NCBI RefSeq assembly: GCF_051859025.1
Contig: NZ_JBHYGL010000023.1
Coordinates: forward strand, 1-64,000
Direction of reading: 5' to 3'
Source of the DNA: Falsiroseomonas sp051859025
GTDB lineage: Bacteria; Pseudomonadota; Alphaproteobacteria; Acetobacterales; Acetobacteraceae
Length of the DNA: 64,000 nt
This document shows positions 49,807 through 58,179 of the stretch, piece after piece. The notes under the pieces are model-generated. The model made no database searches and was not told the DNA's origin. It saw only the letters and a list, made by a program, of their open reading frames with translations. Position 1 is the stretch's first letter. Every line of letters begins with the position of its first letter. Made by a program: the position numbers and the translations under genes.

Positions 49807-52299
49807 TCATGCCGCGCGGGCCGCCGTGGTCGCTGGGCTGCCCGCCGCGTCGCTCGCCAAGGCCAGCGCCGTGGCCACCGCCTGCAACTGCCCGATGACG
49901 GTGCCGATGCTGTCCAGCAGCGCCGGAGTTTCCGCGCCGAAGGCCGCGGGCAGGGCAGGGGGCGCGGGCCCCGCGCTGGCCTCCGCCAGGCTTTCCGCGG
50001 CCGCCAGCAGGGCGGAGGCTTCCCGCCCCACCGCGCCCAGATGGTCCAGCGCCTCCTGCAGCGCCGCCGGCGCGGCCTGGCCCGTCAGCGCCGCCCGCAG
50101 CCGCCCGGCAGCACCCTCCACTGGGCCGCTATCCGCTGGAGCAGTCAGGTCGCGCAGCGTTCCCACCTGGCGCGCCAGCTCCGCCATCACCTCCTGCCCC
50201 GGCCGGGCGGCGTCCTGCAGCAGCCGGGCCGCGGCTTCCACCGCGCCGGCGCTTTCCTCCATCCGCTCCCGCGCCGTCCCGGCGGATTGCGTGAGTTGCG
50301 TGGCCAGCGACACCAGCTCCCCCGTCGCCTGGGCGCGGGAAGCCGCTTCCGCCTCCGCCTGCCGCGCCAGGCGTCCGGCCAGGTCGGTCGCGGCGGCGGA
50401 AACACTCGCCCCCGCCGCCGCCGCGGCCTCCGCCAGGCCCTCCAGCCGCGCCGCCGGGGCGGCCAGCGCTTCGGTCACCTGGTCCGGCAGCCCGGCCTCC
50501 AACTGCTCCGCCAGCGCGGCGGACAGCGTCGCGGCCTGGGCCACCAGATTGTCCTCCAGCCGCTGGTCCAGCGCCTCTCCGATGCGCGCCGGCAGCCCTT
50601 CCAGCGCCGCGAGCCCGGCTTCCAGCCTTTCCCCGATCCCCGCCGCCGCCACCCGTTCGCCCACCGCCTCGGGCAGCGTGGAGAGCGCCGATTCCAGCCG
50701 CTCCACCTGCGCCAGGGCTGCGGCGGCCAGCGCCGGCTCCATTCGCGCTGCCACCGCTTCCGGCAACTCCGCCAGGCCCGCTTCCAGCGCCATGGCCGCC
50801 TGTTCCGCCTGCATCGCCGCCGCCGCGATCGCCGGCTGCACCTGCGCGGCCAGCGCGCCCGGCATGGCCGCCAGCCCGGCATCCAGCCGCTGCGCGACGG
50901 CGGCGGAAACGGCATCCGCCACCGCCATCCCCTGCGCCGCCGTCGCCGTCGCCAGCCCGGCCTTCACCCGGTCCGCGATCGCGCCCGGCAGCGCGGCCAG
51001 CCCGGCGCCGACGCGCTCCGCCAGCCGCTCCGCCACCGCGGCCGAGACCTCCGCCCCCTGCGCGGCCGAAGCCGAGAGCAGCGCCGTCTCCACCCGGTCC
51101 CCCACCAGCGAGGGCAGCGCCACCATCCCCGCCTCCAGCCTTTCGGAGGCCACGGCCAGCGCCACGCGGTTCTCCTCCAGCTTCGGCATCACCGCGTCCC
51201 GCATCTGCGCGCCGAGTTGCGCCGGCAGCGCCGCCAGCGCCTCCTCCATCCAGGCCGCGCGGCCCGCCTGTTCCACGCGCCCGCTTGCCACCAGCGTCTC
51301 CAGCCGCGCGGCCAGCGGCGTGATCGCGGCATCCACCCGCGCGGCGGCTTCCTCGCCCTGGCGCAGCACCTCGGCCGTCACCGTCTCCGTCGCCGCGGCG
51401 ACGCGCGCTTCCAGCCGCGCCGCCGTCGCCTCGGCCCGCGCCTCGGCGCCTTCGGCCACCCGCGCCATCGCCGCCCGAGCCTCGGCCGCCTGGCTGGCGA
51501 GGGGTTCGATCTCCTCCGCCAGGCTGCCCATCGCCGCCTGCGCGGAGGACGCCTGCTCGACCACCGCCGCCACTTCCGCCCGCAGCGCATCGAGCGTCGG
51601 CGTCGCCTGCCCGGCCGCTTCCAGCCGCGCCATCAATTCATCGATCCGTGCCCGCAGCGGCTCCAGCCCCTCGGTCGATCGGTCGATCCGCGCGGCGGAG
51701 GTGACGAGCCGCGCCTCCGCCCCCTTGGCGATTGCCTCGATCAGCCGCGCCGATTCCTGCGCGGTGGCGAGCGCGCCGCCGATCGCGGCCTGTTCCCCCG
51801 CCGCGCCGTCCCGCGCCGCATCCCGTGCCGCGCCACCGGCCAGCGCCGCCAGCGCCGCCGCCAGCGCCAGGCCCGCGGCCAGCAGCAGCCGCAGATCGAC
51901 GGGGCCGGACCGCCCCTGTTCCCGCAGCGCCGCCACGGTGCCGTCCAGCCGCTGCACCAGCGATGTCAGCACCAGGGCCGGCGGCGTTTCCTGCGCCCGC
52001 CGATCCTCCGCCGCCGCCACGGCTTCCAGCCTGGCCCGCGCCACCCGCGCCGCCAGCGGCAGGTCGCTGCCCTGCAGCAGCGCCGCGACGCCGCGCAGAT
52101 CCTCCACCAGCGCGCCGCGGTCCCCCGCCGTCAGCGCCGCCACCAGCGCCGCCGGATCGGCCGCCGCCATCGGCGCACCCGCCGGCATCACCGGTTGCGG
52201 TTGCAGCACCGCCCAGCCCAGCAGCGCCGCGCTGGCCAGCGCCGTCCCGCCCGCCAGCCAGCGCCCCAATTCCATCCCGCCGGGAGCCCTCATCGGCAT
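49807..52299 (-). CDS. Large membrane-anchored coiled-coil repeat protein in gas vesicle operon
   Basis: This 830-residue, alanine-rich protein has two hydrophobic segments near the N terminus (about residues 12-32 and 136-156), separated by a short domain, and then about 650 residues predicted as continuous amphipathic helix. Within this region a unit like RLEAGLAALPGAVADRVxxALA recurs many times (for example RVGAGLAALPGAIADRVKAG, RLDAGLAAMPGALAAQVQPA, ALEAGLAELPEAVAARMEPA), a repeat of roughly 35-45 residues. The rare aromatic content and regular AxLP breaks suggest an extended rod. It may anchor gas vesicles or their assembly site to the membrane, or brace the shell as GvpC repeats do; neither is shown. 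Start is ATG at 52299 or 52293, the latter with better spacing from AAGGGCG. Confidence 0.75.
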   Translation of the reverse strand: MPMRAPGGMELGRWLAGGTALASAALLGWAVLQPQPVMPAGAPMAAADPAALVAALTAGDRGALVEDLRGVAALLQGSDLPLAARVARARLEAVAAAEDRRAQETPPALVLTSLVQRLDGTVAALREQGRSGPVDLRLLLAAGLALAAALAALAGGAARDAARDGAAGEQAAIGGALATAQESARLIEAIAKGAEARLVTSAARIDRSTEGLEPLRARIDELMARLEAAGQATPTLDALRAEVAAVVEQASSAQAAMGSLAEEIEPLASQAAEARAAMARVAEGAEARAEATAARLEARVAAATETVTAEVLRQGEEAAARVDAAITPLAARLETLVASGRVEQAGRAAWMEEALAALPAQLGAQMRDAVMPKLEENRVALAVASERLEAGMVALPSLVGDRVETALLSASAAQGAEVSAAVAERLAERVGAGLAALPGAIADRVKAGLATATAAQGMAVADAVSAAVAQRLDAGLAAMPGALAAQVQPAIAAAAMQAEQAAMALEAGLAELPEAVAARMEPALAAAALAQVERLESALSTLPEAVGERVAAAGIGERLEAGLAALEGLPARIGEALDQRLEDNLVAQAATLSAALAEQLEAGLPDQVTEALAAPAARLEGLAEAAAAAGASVSAAATDLAGRLARQAEAEAASRAQATGELVSLATQLTQSAGTARERMEESAGAVEAAARLLQDAARPGQEVMAELARQVGTLRDLTAPADSGPVEGAAGRLRAALTGQAAPAALQEALDHLGAVGREASALLAAAESLAEASAGPAPPALPAAFGAETPALLDSIGTVIGQLQAVATALALASDAAGSPATTAARAA

Positions 52300-52305
52300 C
52301 GCCCT

Positions 52306-52632
52306 TCAGAGCAGACGGCCCAGCGGGCCGAGATCAAGGTTCAGATCCTGCGGCCGGATTCCCAGCCGCCCGCACAGCGTCTCCACGGCGCCGCGAAGCT
52401 GCATCAGGCCAAGGCCCAGCCGCTCCGCCTCCTCCGCCGTCACCGTGCCGGCCTCCAGCCGCCGCAGCGCCTGGCCTTCCATCAGCCGGCGCACCAGTTC
52501 GACCAGCGTCAGCACCAGCCGCGCCAGGTCCTGTTCGATGGTCGCTGGGTCCAGCGCGATCCGCGCCAGCGGCGCCATGGGCTGCACCGGGGGTGGTGCT
52601 TCCCGCACCGGCATGTCCTGCAAGCCGATCAT
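52306..52632 (-). CDS. gvpK: Gas vesicle protein GvpK
   Basis: This 108-residue protein matches GvpK: IALDPATIEQDLARLVLTLV near residues 25-44, ELVRRLMEGQALRRLEAGTV near 45-64, and the conserved end RLGLGLMQLRGAVETLC followed by FGIRPQDLNLDLGPLG-type sequence (GIRPQDLNLDLGPLGRLL). GvpK is an accessory protein needed in gas vesicle formation. Its start overlaps the stop of the GvpJ/S-type gene by four bases (ATGA), and the coiled-coil gene follows six bases downstream. Confidence 0.9.
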   Translation of the reverse strand: MIGLQDMPVREAPPPVQPMAPLARIALDPATIEQDLARLVLTLVELVRRLMEGQALRRLEAGTVTAEEAERLGLGLMQLRGAVETLCGRLGIRPQDLNLDLGPLGRLL

Positions 52633-52850
52633 CGCATCCCCTCCGGCCGCGCCGCGGTCAGGCCGGCCGCGCGATCGACGGAAGCGAGCAGCGCCCGCAG
52701 CCCGAGATGCACGAGGTCCACGCCCGCCAGCGACAGCACGATCTGCCCATCCACCACCACGCCGGTGTCCAGCAGCCGGTCCAGCACATCGACCAGCGCC
52801 TGCGGTTCGCTGCCCAGCGGCGGCAGCGGCGTCTTCAATGAATCACGCAT
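52629..52850 (-). CDS. gvpS: GvpA-paralogous minor gas vesicle protein (GvpJ/S type)
   Basis: This 73-residue protein has the GvpA/J core in divergent form: ALVDVLDRLLDTGVVVDGQI and VLSLAGVDLVHLGLRALLAS followed by VDRA. Compared with GvpA it lacks the TYLKYAEAVGL end, so it is a minor shell or nucleation paralogue rather than the main rib protein. The start at 52850 overlaps the 3' end of the GvpF/L gene by eight bases. The letter S versus J is uncertain. Confidence 0.8.
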   Translation of the reverse strand: MRDSLKTPLPPLGSEPQALVDVLDRLLDTGVVVDGQIVLSLAGVDLVHLGLRALLASVDRAAGLTAARPEGMR

Positions 52851-53586
52851 GCGAAAGCGCCGCCCGCGCGAAGGCATAGGGCGGCCAGGGCCCGACAAGG
52901 CGCAGCGCGATGCCGCTTTCCGCCAGGTCGCTGGCCGTTGCCGCGACATCATCCATCAGCGCCGGCAGGTCGGCGCGCCGCACCAGCGCCGTCAGCGCCT
53001 CCGGCATCACATGCGCATGCCGGCCGAGCCTGGCCGCCACATCCCGCGCCAGCATCGTCGCCCGCGCCGCGCGCGCCTCAGCCATCCGCTTCTCCCGCGT
53101 GCGGGCCAGCAGGAAGGCCGTGCCCGCCGTCGCATCCCGGGCGCGCCGCGCCAGGTCGCGCAGATTCTCGTCATGCTCGTCGAGCCAGGCGGCGTGGCGC
53201 GCCGGGTCTTCCTCCAGCTTCGCGGTGCATTCCGCGCAGCCTTCCACCTGCGCCAGCGCCGCCATCAGCGCCGCCTCCCGCGCCGCCAGCCAGGCGGCCA
53301 GGGGTGCGGCGCCGGAGAACAGCGCCCCGAAGGCCAGCGGCAGCACCGCCCCCGGCAGCGCCGCGACCACGGCGTGATGCGCCGCCGCCCGCGCCGCCAC
53401 CCAGGCGGGATCATCCCCGCGGCAGCCCGGCCCGGCCTCGAAGGGCTCCCGCGCCACCAGGCTTACCAGCGCCGCGCAGCCGCCCGCCTGCACCAGGGCG
53501 AAGCCGGCGCCGGGCAGGATGGCGTCCACGTCGCGTGGCAGCGCCGCATCCGCCGACACCACGGCATAGGCGTAGAGCGCTTCCAT
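52843..53586 (-). CDS. gvpF: GvpF/GvpL-family gas vesicle protein
   Basis: This 247-residue protein begins with the family start EALYAYAVVSADAALPRDVD, has the VLPLAFGALFSG motif near residue 80 in the position of the usual LPVRFGT, a helical middle with paired cysteines (EGCAECTAKLEEDP near 113), and ends with ALRLVGPWPPYAFARAAL, the hallmark GPWPPY of GvpF/L. These proteins bind GvpA-type subunits and help start the vesicle. The ATG at 53586 overlaps the upstream stop (TGATG). It is one of three GvpF/L-like genes in the locus. Confidence 0.87.
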   Translation of the reverse strand: MEALYAYAVVSADAALPRDVDAILPGAGFALVQAGGCAALVSLVAREPFEAGPGCRGDDPAWVAARAAAHHAVVAALPGAVLPLAFGALFSGAAPLAAWLAAREAALMAALAQVEGCAECTAKLEEDPARHAAWLDEHDENLRDLARRARDATAGTAFLLARTREKRMAEARAARATMLARDVAARLGRHAHVMPEALTALVRRADLPALMDDVAATASDLAESGIALRLVGPWPPYAFARAALSHA

Positions 53587-54566
53587 CACAGCGCCTCCGG
53601 CAGCAGCAGCCGGCAGGCATCGCGCCCGACCAGCGCCGCGCGCCGCACCTCCCCGGCCCCGGCCAGGCTGTGCAGCAGGCGGTAGGCTTCCGCCGCTTCC
53701 GCGAAGCGCCCGGGATCGGCTTCCGGCCCGGTATGGTCGGGGTGCAGCCGCCCGGCGATGCCGCGCCAGCGCCGCTGCAATTCCGCCGGCGCCACGGCAT
53801 CAGGCAGTTCGAGCAGGCTCCACGCCCGGTCGATCGCATCCGCCGGCACCGCCGCCACGCGCGCCGCGGCGAAGGACAGCGGCGGCAGCGGCCCCCGCAG
53901 ATCCGCCGCCACATCGGCGGTCAACTCCCCCGGCATGGCGAAGAGCGCCGCTTCGATCGCCGCCTCCCCGCCCGCCGGCACCCGCACCGTCAGGCCCACG
54001 GCCGTGTCCTCCGCTACCGGCGCGGCCTCCGCCACCGCCAGCACGCGCCCCGTCAGCGCCGCGCGCAGCGCTGCAAGCCGCGCCATGCGCGCTTCCGCCA
54101 GCAGGCCGGACACCGTCGCCGCCATCGCTGCCCGGCCCAGGCCCTGCAGCGCGCCGCGCGCCGGCCCCAGCACGCTGTCCGGCGACCAGCGCAGGATCAC
54201 GTCCCACTGATGCGTGCCGCCGTGATCCGCCAGCGCGCGCGCCGCGGCCTCCGCCTGCGCCGCCAGCAAAGCGGGCCAGGTCTCCGCCGGCAGGGTGGCC
54301 GCGCCCGGATCGGCGGGCAGGAAGGGGCCGGCCATGCAGCCCGCCTCCAGCCGCCGCTGCAGCGCCGCCAGGCGCTTCAGCAGCCCCGCGCGATCCCTTG
54401 CCAGCAGCAGCGCCTGGGCCGGCGCCTCCGCCTCCTGCATCAGCGCCGCCACCCCGCCCGCGCGCAGCAGCGCCATGGGCGGCCCGGGCAGCGCCTCCAT
54501 CCGCGCCAGCAGCGCGCCCGCATCCCCGCCCGGCGCGATGCCGAGCATCCGCAAATCCGCGTTCAT
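53586..54566 (-). CDS. GvpF/L-like protein fused to a C-terminal J domain
   Basis: This 326-residue protein has a GvpF/L-like body: ALLRAGGVAALMQEAEAPAQ near the N terminus, HQWDVILRW near 123 and GPLPPLSFAAARVA near 225, corresponding to the conserved GPxPPYSF end. After this a J domain follows (about residues 243-300): DRAWSLLELPDAVAPAELQR, RRWRGIAGRLHPDHTG with the diagnostic HPD at 275-277, and FAEAAEAYRLLHSL. J domains stimulate DnaK ATPase, so the protein could bring Hsp70 to nascent gas vesicle subunits. It overlaps its neighbours by four bases (ATGA) and one base set (TGATG), lying between the CDC48-type ATPase and a plain GvpF/L gene. Confidence 0.75.
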   Translation of the reverse strand: MNADLRMLGIAPGGDAGALLARMEALPGPPMALLRAGGVAALMQEAEAPAQALLLARDRAGLLKRLAALQRRLEAGCMAGPFLPADPGAATLPAETWPALLAAQAEAAARALADHGGTHQWDVILRWSPDSVLGPARGALQGLGRAAMAATVSGLLAEARMARLAALRAALTGRVLAVAEAAPVAEDTAVGLTVRVPAGGEAAIEAALFAMPGELTADVAADLRGPLPPLSFAAARVAAVPADAIDRAWSLLELPDAVAPAELQRRWRGIAGRLHPDHTGPEADPGRFAEAAEAYRLLHSLAGAGEVRRAALVGRDACRLLLPEAL

Positions 54567-56629
54567 GGCGCATCTCCCCGTGTCATCGCCAGCGCGGCCG
54601 CGAAATGCGCGGCGGAGACCACCGCGCCCATCGGCTCCGCCGCCTCCTCCATCGCCGCCAGCGCGGCCCGGCGGCACAGCCCCGCGAGGTCCGCGCCCAC
54701 CATCCCGTCGCTGGCCTGCGCCAGCGCATCCAGGTCCACATCCGCTGCCAGCGCCATGCGCCCGGCATGCAGGCCGAGGATCGCGCGCCGCGCCTCGGCC
54801 CCCGGCGCCTGCATCCGCACCACCAGGTCGAAGCGCCCGGGCCGCAGCAACGCGGGGTCCATCGCCTCCACGCGGTTGGTGGCGCCCAGCACCACGATCC
54901 CCGGCGGGTCCGAAATCCCGTCGAGTTCCGCCAGCAAGGTCGCCACCATGCGTTCCACCGTCGCGCCATCGCCGCCGCCGCGGCGCCCCGCGATGCAGTC
55001 GATCTCGTCGAAGAACACCAGGCAGGGCCGCGATTGCCGCGCCCGGTCGAACACCCGCCGCAGCGTCGCTTCCGACGTGCCCTGCCAGGGGGAGAGCAGT
55101 TCGGCGCCCCGCACCGCGATGAAGGCGATCCCCGCTTCCGCCGCCAGGGCGCGGGCCAGCAGCGTCTTGCCCGTGCCCGGCGCGCCATGCAGCAGCACGC
55201 CCCGCGGCGGCCGCAGCCCCATCCGCGCGAAGGCACCGGGATGGCGCAGCGGCCACAGCACCGCGCGTTCCAGCGTGCCGCGCAGCGCCTCCATCCCCGC
55301 CACGTCGCCCCAGCCGCCGCGCGGCATCTCCAGATGCGTCTCCCGCAGCGCGCTCGGCACGATGCCCGCCAGCGCCTCCGCGAAGTCGCCCTGCGTCACG
55401 GCCAGCCCCGGCGCGATCTCCGCCGCCTCCAGCGCGCCCGCCCGCCGCAGCGCCGCGATCGCCGCTTCCCGGCACAGCGCGGCGAGGTCCGCGCCCACAT
55501 ACCCCGCCGTCAGACCCGCCAGCACGGCCAAATCCACATCGCCCGCCAGCGGCATCGCCCGCGTATGCACGCCCAGGATTTCCCGCCGCCCCTGCTCATC
55601 CGGCGGATCGACGCGGATCTCGCGGTCGAAGCGCCCCGGGCGGCGCAAAGCGGGGTCCAGCGAGTCCGCCATGTTGGTGGCCGCCAGCACCACCACATCG
55701 CCCCGCGCGCCCAGCCCATCCATCAGGGTCAGCAGCTGCGCGACGATGCGCTTTTCCACCTGCTTCTCGCCGGACAGCCCATCGCGACGCGGCGCGATCG
55801 CATCCAGCTCATCGATGAAGATGATGGCGGGCGCTTCCTTGCGCGCGCGTTCGAACACCGCCCGCAGCGCGCCTTCGCTGGCGCCGTAGTAGCGGTCCAT
55901 GATCTCCGGCCCGTTCACCGCGATGAAGGCGGCGCGGCTTTCGGTCGCGACGGCGCGTGCGATCAGCGTCTTGCCCGTGCCCGGCGGCCCCACCAGCAGC
56001 ACGCCCCGGGGGGGCGAGATGCCGAGCCGCGCGAAGGCATCGCGATGCCGCAGCGGCAGTTCCACCACCTCCCGGATCCGCTCCACCACGCGCGACAATC
56101 CGCCGAGGTCCTCATACCGCACCGCGCCGGCGGCTTCCGGCGCCGCCGAACCCTCCAGCGCCACCACCGTCGTCGCATCCACCAGCGCAGGGCCCTCGGG
56201 CTGCATGGCATGCACGCGCAGCGCCGCCTCCCGCCCGCCGGGCAGCGCGATGAGGAGCGAATCCCCCGCCGCCAGGGGCATCCCTTCCAGCACGCGCCCC
56301 AGCGCGATCAGCCCCGGCTTGATGGCGGGGCCCGCCAGCACCACCCGCGTCGCCCGGGGCACATCCCCCGCCGCGCGCACCGTCACGGCTTCACCGAGTG
56401 CCGCGCCCGCATTGCCGCGCGTCACGCCATCCAGCGCGATCCGCCCGCCGCCGCGCGACGCCACCGGTAGCGGCAGCGCCCGCGCATGGGCGATGCGCCG
56501 CCCCTCGATCGCCAGCACATCGCCGATCCGGCAGCCCAGCGCCGCCATCGCATCCGGGTCCAGCCGCGCGATGCCGCGATTGGCATCATCGATGGCGGCG
56601 CCGATGACGCCGAGCGAAAGCCCGCTCAT
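54563..56629 (-). CDS. CDC48/VCP-type double AAA ATPase in gas vesicle operon
   Basis: This 688-residue protein has the CDC48 layout: an N domain of about 170 residues (double-psi barrel-like), D1 with YEDLGGLSRVVERIREVV, Walker A GPPGTGKT near 214-221, Walker B FIDELDAIAPRRDG, then D2 with Walker A GAPGTGKT and Walker B VFFDEIDCIAGRRGG and arginine-finger segments PALRRPGRFDREI and PALLRPGRFDLVV. Both ATP sites look intact. It is distinct from the MoxR-type GvpN ATPase. In this position it probably remodels or extracts Gvp subunits. The start at 56629 and stop at 54563 overlap neighbouring genes by four bases, firmly placing it in the operon. Confidence 0.88.
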   Translation of the reverse strand: MSGLSLGVIGAAIDDANRGIARLDPDAMAALGCRIGDVLAIEGRRIAHARALPLPVASRGGGRIALDGVTRGNAGAALGEAVTVRAAGDVPRATRVVLAGPAIKPGLIALGRVLEGMPLAAGDSLLIALPGGREAALRVHAMQPEGPALVDATTVVALEGSAAPEAAGAVRYEDLGGLSRVVERIREVVELPLRHRDAFARLGISPPRGVLLVGPPGTGKTLIARAVATESRAAFIAVNGPEIMDRYYGASEGALRAVFERARKEAPAIIFIDELDAIAPRRDGLSGEKQVEKRIVAQLLTLMDGLGARGDVVVLAATNMADSLDPALRRPGRFDREIRVDPPDEQGRREILGVHTRAMPLAGDVDLAVLAGLTAGYVGADLAALCREAAIAALRRAGALEAAEIAPGLAVTQGDFAEALAGIVPSALRETHLEMPRGGWGDVAGMEALRGTLERAVLWPLRHPGAFARMGLRPPRGVLLHGAPGTGKTLLARALAAEAGIAFIAVRGAELLSPWQGTSEATLRRVFDRARQSRPCLVFFDEIDCIAGRRGGGDGATVERMVATLLAELDGISDPPGIVVLGATNRVEAMDPALLRPGRFDLVVRMQAPGAEARRAILGLHAGRMALAADVDLDALAQASDGMVGADLAGLCRRAALAAMEEAAEPMGAVVSAAHFAAALAMTRGDAP

Positions 56630-56868
56630 CCCCGCGCCGCCCGGATCGCGGCGAGTTCCGCCAGCTGCTCGGCTTCCGCCGCCTCGAACTGCTCCTCCGT
56701 GATCTCGCCGGCCTCCAGCCTGCGTTCCAGCGCCAGCAGCGCGGCTTCCACCCGGCGCGGGTCGTGCCATTGCTGGTCCACCGCCTGCGCCACCTGGTTC
56801 GCCACCCAGCCGATGCCGCCCACGGGCAGGGAGATCGGCAGCGTCAGCAGCGTGCGCAGGATGCCCAT
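56626..56868 (-). CDS. gvpG: Gas vesicle protein GvpG
   Basis: This 80-residue protein matches GvpG: GILRTLLTLPISLPVGGIGW at the N terminus, then VANQVAQAVDQQWHDP and the helical acidic ALLALERRLEAGEITEEQFE with AEAEQLAELAAIR. The EAGEITEEEF-type segment is conserved in the family. GvpG is an accessory component found beside GvpF/L. It lies seven bases downstream of a GvpF/L gene and overlaps the CDC48-type gene by four bases. Confidence 0.9.
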   Translation of the reverse strand: MGILRTLLTLPISLPVGGIGWVANQVAQAVDQQWHDPRRVEAALLALERRLEAGEITEEQFEAAEAEQLAELAAIRAARG

Positions 56869-56875
56869 TCGCGCC

Positions 56876-57640
56876 TCACGCCGCCTGCGCCGGCGCGCCG
56901 AACCATTCGGCACGGAGCGAGACGAAGTTGAAGGGCGGCACCGGGCCGACATAGCGGAACAGCAGCCGCGCACCCTGCCTCGCCTCCAGCGCCGCCACCG
57001 CGGCATCGAAGCGCTGTTCGTCGCAGCGCCTGACAAGGAAGGCGCGGTTGGCGATCATCGCCTCATCCACCTCCCGCAGCGCCACCATCTGCGCGGCGAG
57101 TGGCGCCAGCGCCGCATCCAGCGCGGCGGCTTCCTGCGCGCGCCGTTGCGCCAGCGCCGCTTCCACGCGCCGGCCCAGCGCGATGCGGTCCTGGTAGGTC
57201 TCCTGCATCGGCCGCGTGGCGAGGCGATCGCGCAGCGCGCGCAGCGAAGGCTCCGCGGCCAGGATCTCCTCGAAGATCACGCCCTCGCGCCACGAGACGC
57301 GCAGGCCGAGCTCCACGCTATCGCTGATCCCCGCCATGGCGTCGCGCAGCTTCATCGCGTTCACCGCCAGGCATCGCGCCAGCGTCACCGCGCAGGGCGC
57401 CACCGTGCCGAAGCGCACCGGCAGCACATCCGCCGCCGCCGTCGCGCGTTCCAGCACCGCGGTATGCGTCAGCATGTGCCGCCGCGTTGGCGCCGGCCGT
57501 TCCGCCGGCGCCTGGGAGACGAGGGCCACGAACCCCGCCGCATCCATCGCCTCCACCGCCGCGCCGGCGACACCATCGCCCAGCGGCGCGCCGCCCGGCG
57601 CCGCCATCCCGATGCCGTAGAGCCAGAGCCCGCCGCTCAT
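56876..57640 (-). CDS. gvpL: GvpF/GvpL-family gas vesicle protein
   Basis: This 254-residue protein is the most canonical GvpF/L of the locus: GGLWLYGIGMAAPGG at the start, ALVSQAPAERPAPTRRHMLT near 39, DVLPVRFGTVAP near 70 (the LPVRFGT signature), ELGLRVSWREGVIFEEIL near 109, and FRYVGPVPPFNFVSLR near 230. It would act with GvpG, its neighbour, in early vesicle assembly. The start at 57640 overlaps the gvpH stop by four bases. Confidence 0.92.
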   Translation of the reverse strand: MSGGLWLYGIGMAAPGGAPLGDGVAGAAVEAMDAAGFVALVSQAPAERPAPTRRHMLTHTAVLERATAAADVLPVRFGTVAPCAVTLARCLAVNAMKLRDAMAGISDSVELGLRVSWREGVIFEEILAAEPSLRALRDRLATRPMQETYQDRIALGRRVEAALAQRRAQEAAALDAALAPLAAQMVALREVDEAMIANRAFLVRRCDEQRFDAAVAALEARQGARLLFRYVGPVPPFNFVSLRAEWFGAPAQAA

Positions 57641-58179
57641 GCGCCCGGCTCCAGGCGCAGCAGCCGGACTTCCAGGATGCCGTTGCGCAGCGCATGGCTC
57701 ATGCCCGCCGCCGTCACCGTGCAGGGCAGCGTCACCAGGCGGTGGTAGCGCGCGCGCCCGGTGCCGGTGATCTCCAGCGCGCCTTCCCGCACCGTGAGTG
57801 TCAGGCCATCCGGCGCCACCCCCGGCACTTCCGCGACGATGAGGATCGCCTCCGCTTCCTCGAACACGTCCACCAGCGGCTCCCGCGCCGCCGGCTCCTC
57901 GCGCCTCGGCTGCACGGAGGGGGAGAATCCCGGCATGGAGGAACCCTGGACCGCGCCTTCCATCGTCCGCACCGCATAGCCGAAGGCGATCTTCGGCTCC
58001 CCGTCGGCGGATTTCGCAGTCTCGGCGAGCTTGCCGAGCCCCTCCGCCAGCCCCTTCAGCCCCTCCATCATGCCCGTGATGGAGGCGACGGGATCGATCG
58101 CCGGCCGGTCGCCACGCGCCTGTTCCGCCATCGCCCTTGCCACGGAAATCGGCCGCCGCGGCCCGCGCGCGCCGCTCAT
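57637..58179 (-). CDS. gvpH: Gas vesicle protein GvpH, Hsp20-like
   Basis: This 180-residue protein has an N-terminal region with TGMMEGLKGLAEGLGKLAET and the GYAVRTMEG motif of GvpH proteins, and a C-terminal alpha-crystallin domain (about residues 95-178): PLVDVFEEAEAILIVAEVPG, TLTVREGALEITGTG and GILEVRLLRLEPGA. GvpH is a small-heat-shock-type chaperone that stabilises Gvp components. Its genes overlap the GvpJ-type gene upstream and the gvpL gene downstream, each by four bases. Confidence 0.9.
   Translation of the reverse strand: MSGARGPRRPISVARAMAEQARGDRPAIDPVASITGMMEGLKGLAEGLGKLAETAKSADGEPKIAFGYAVRTMEGAVQGSSMPGFSPSVQPRREEPAAREPLVDVFEEAEAILIVAEVPGVAPDGLTLTVREGALEITGTGRARYHRLVTLPCTVTAAGMSHALRNGILEVRLLRLEPGA

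Noticed and set aside
49684..53685. A 1333-codon plus-strand open frame opposite the gas vesicle genes
   Set aside because: It is antisense to five real gvp-locus genes, has a His/Arg/Gln-rich composition typical of shadow frames in GC-rich DNA and no domain pattern.
52938..56470. Long plus-strand frames of 983 and 690 codons
   Set aside because: They lie opposite the CDC48-type, J-domain and GvpF/L genes and have shadow-frame composition.
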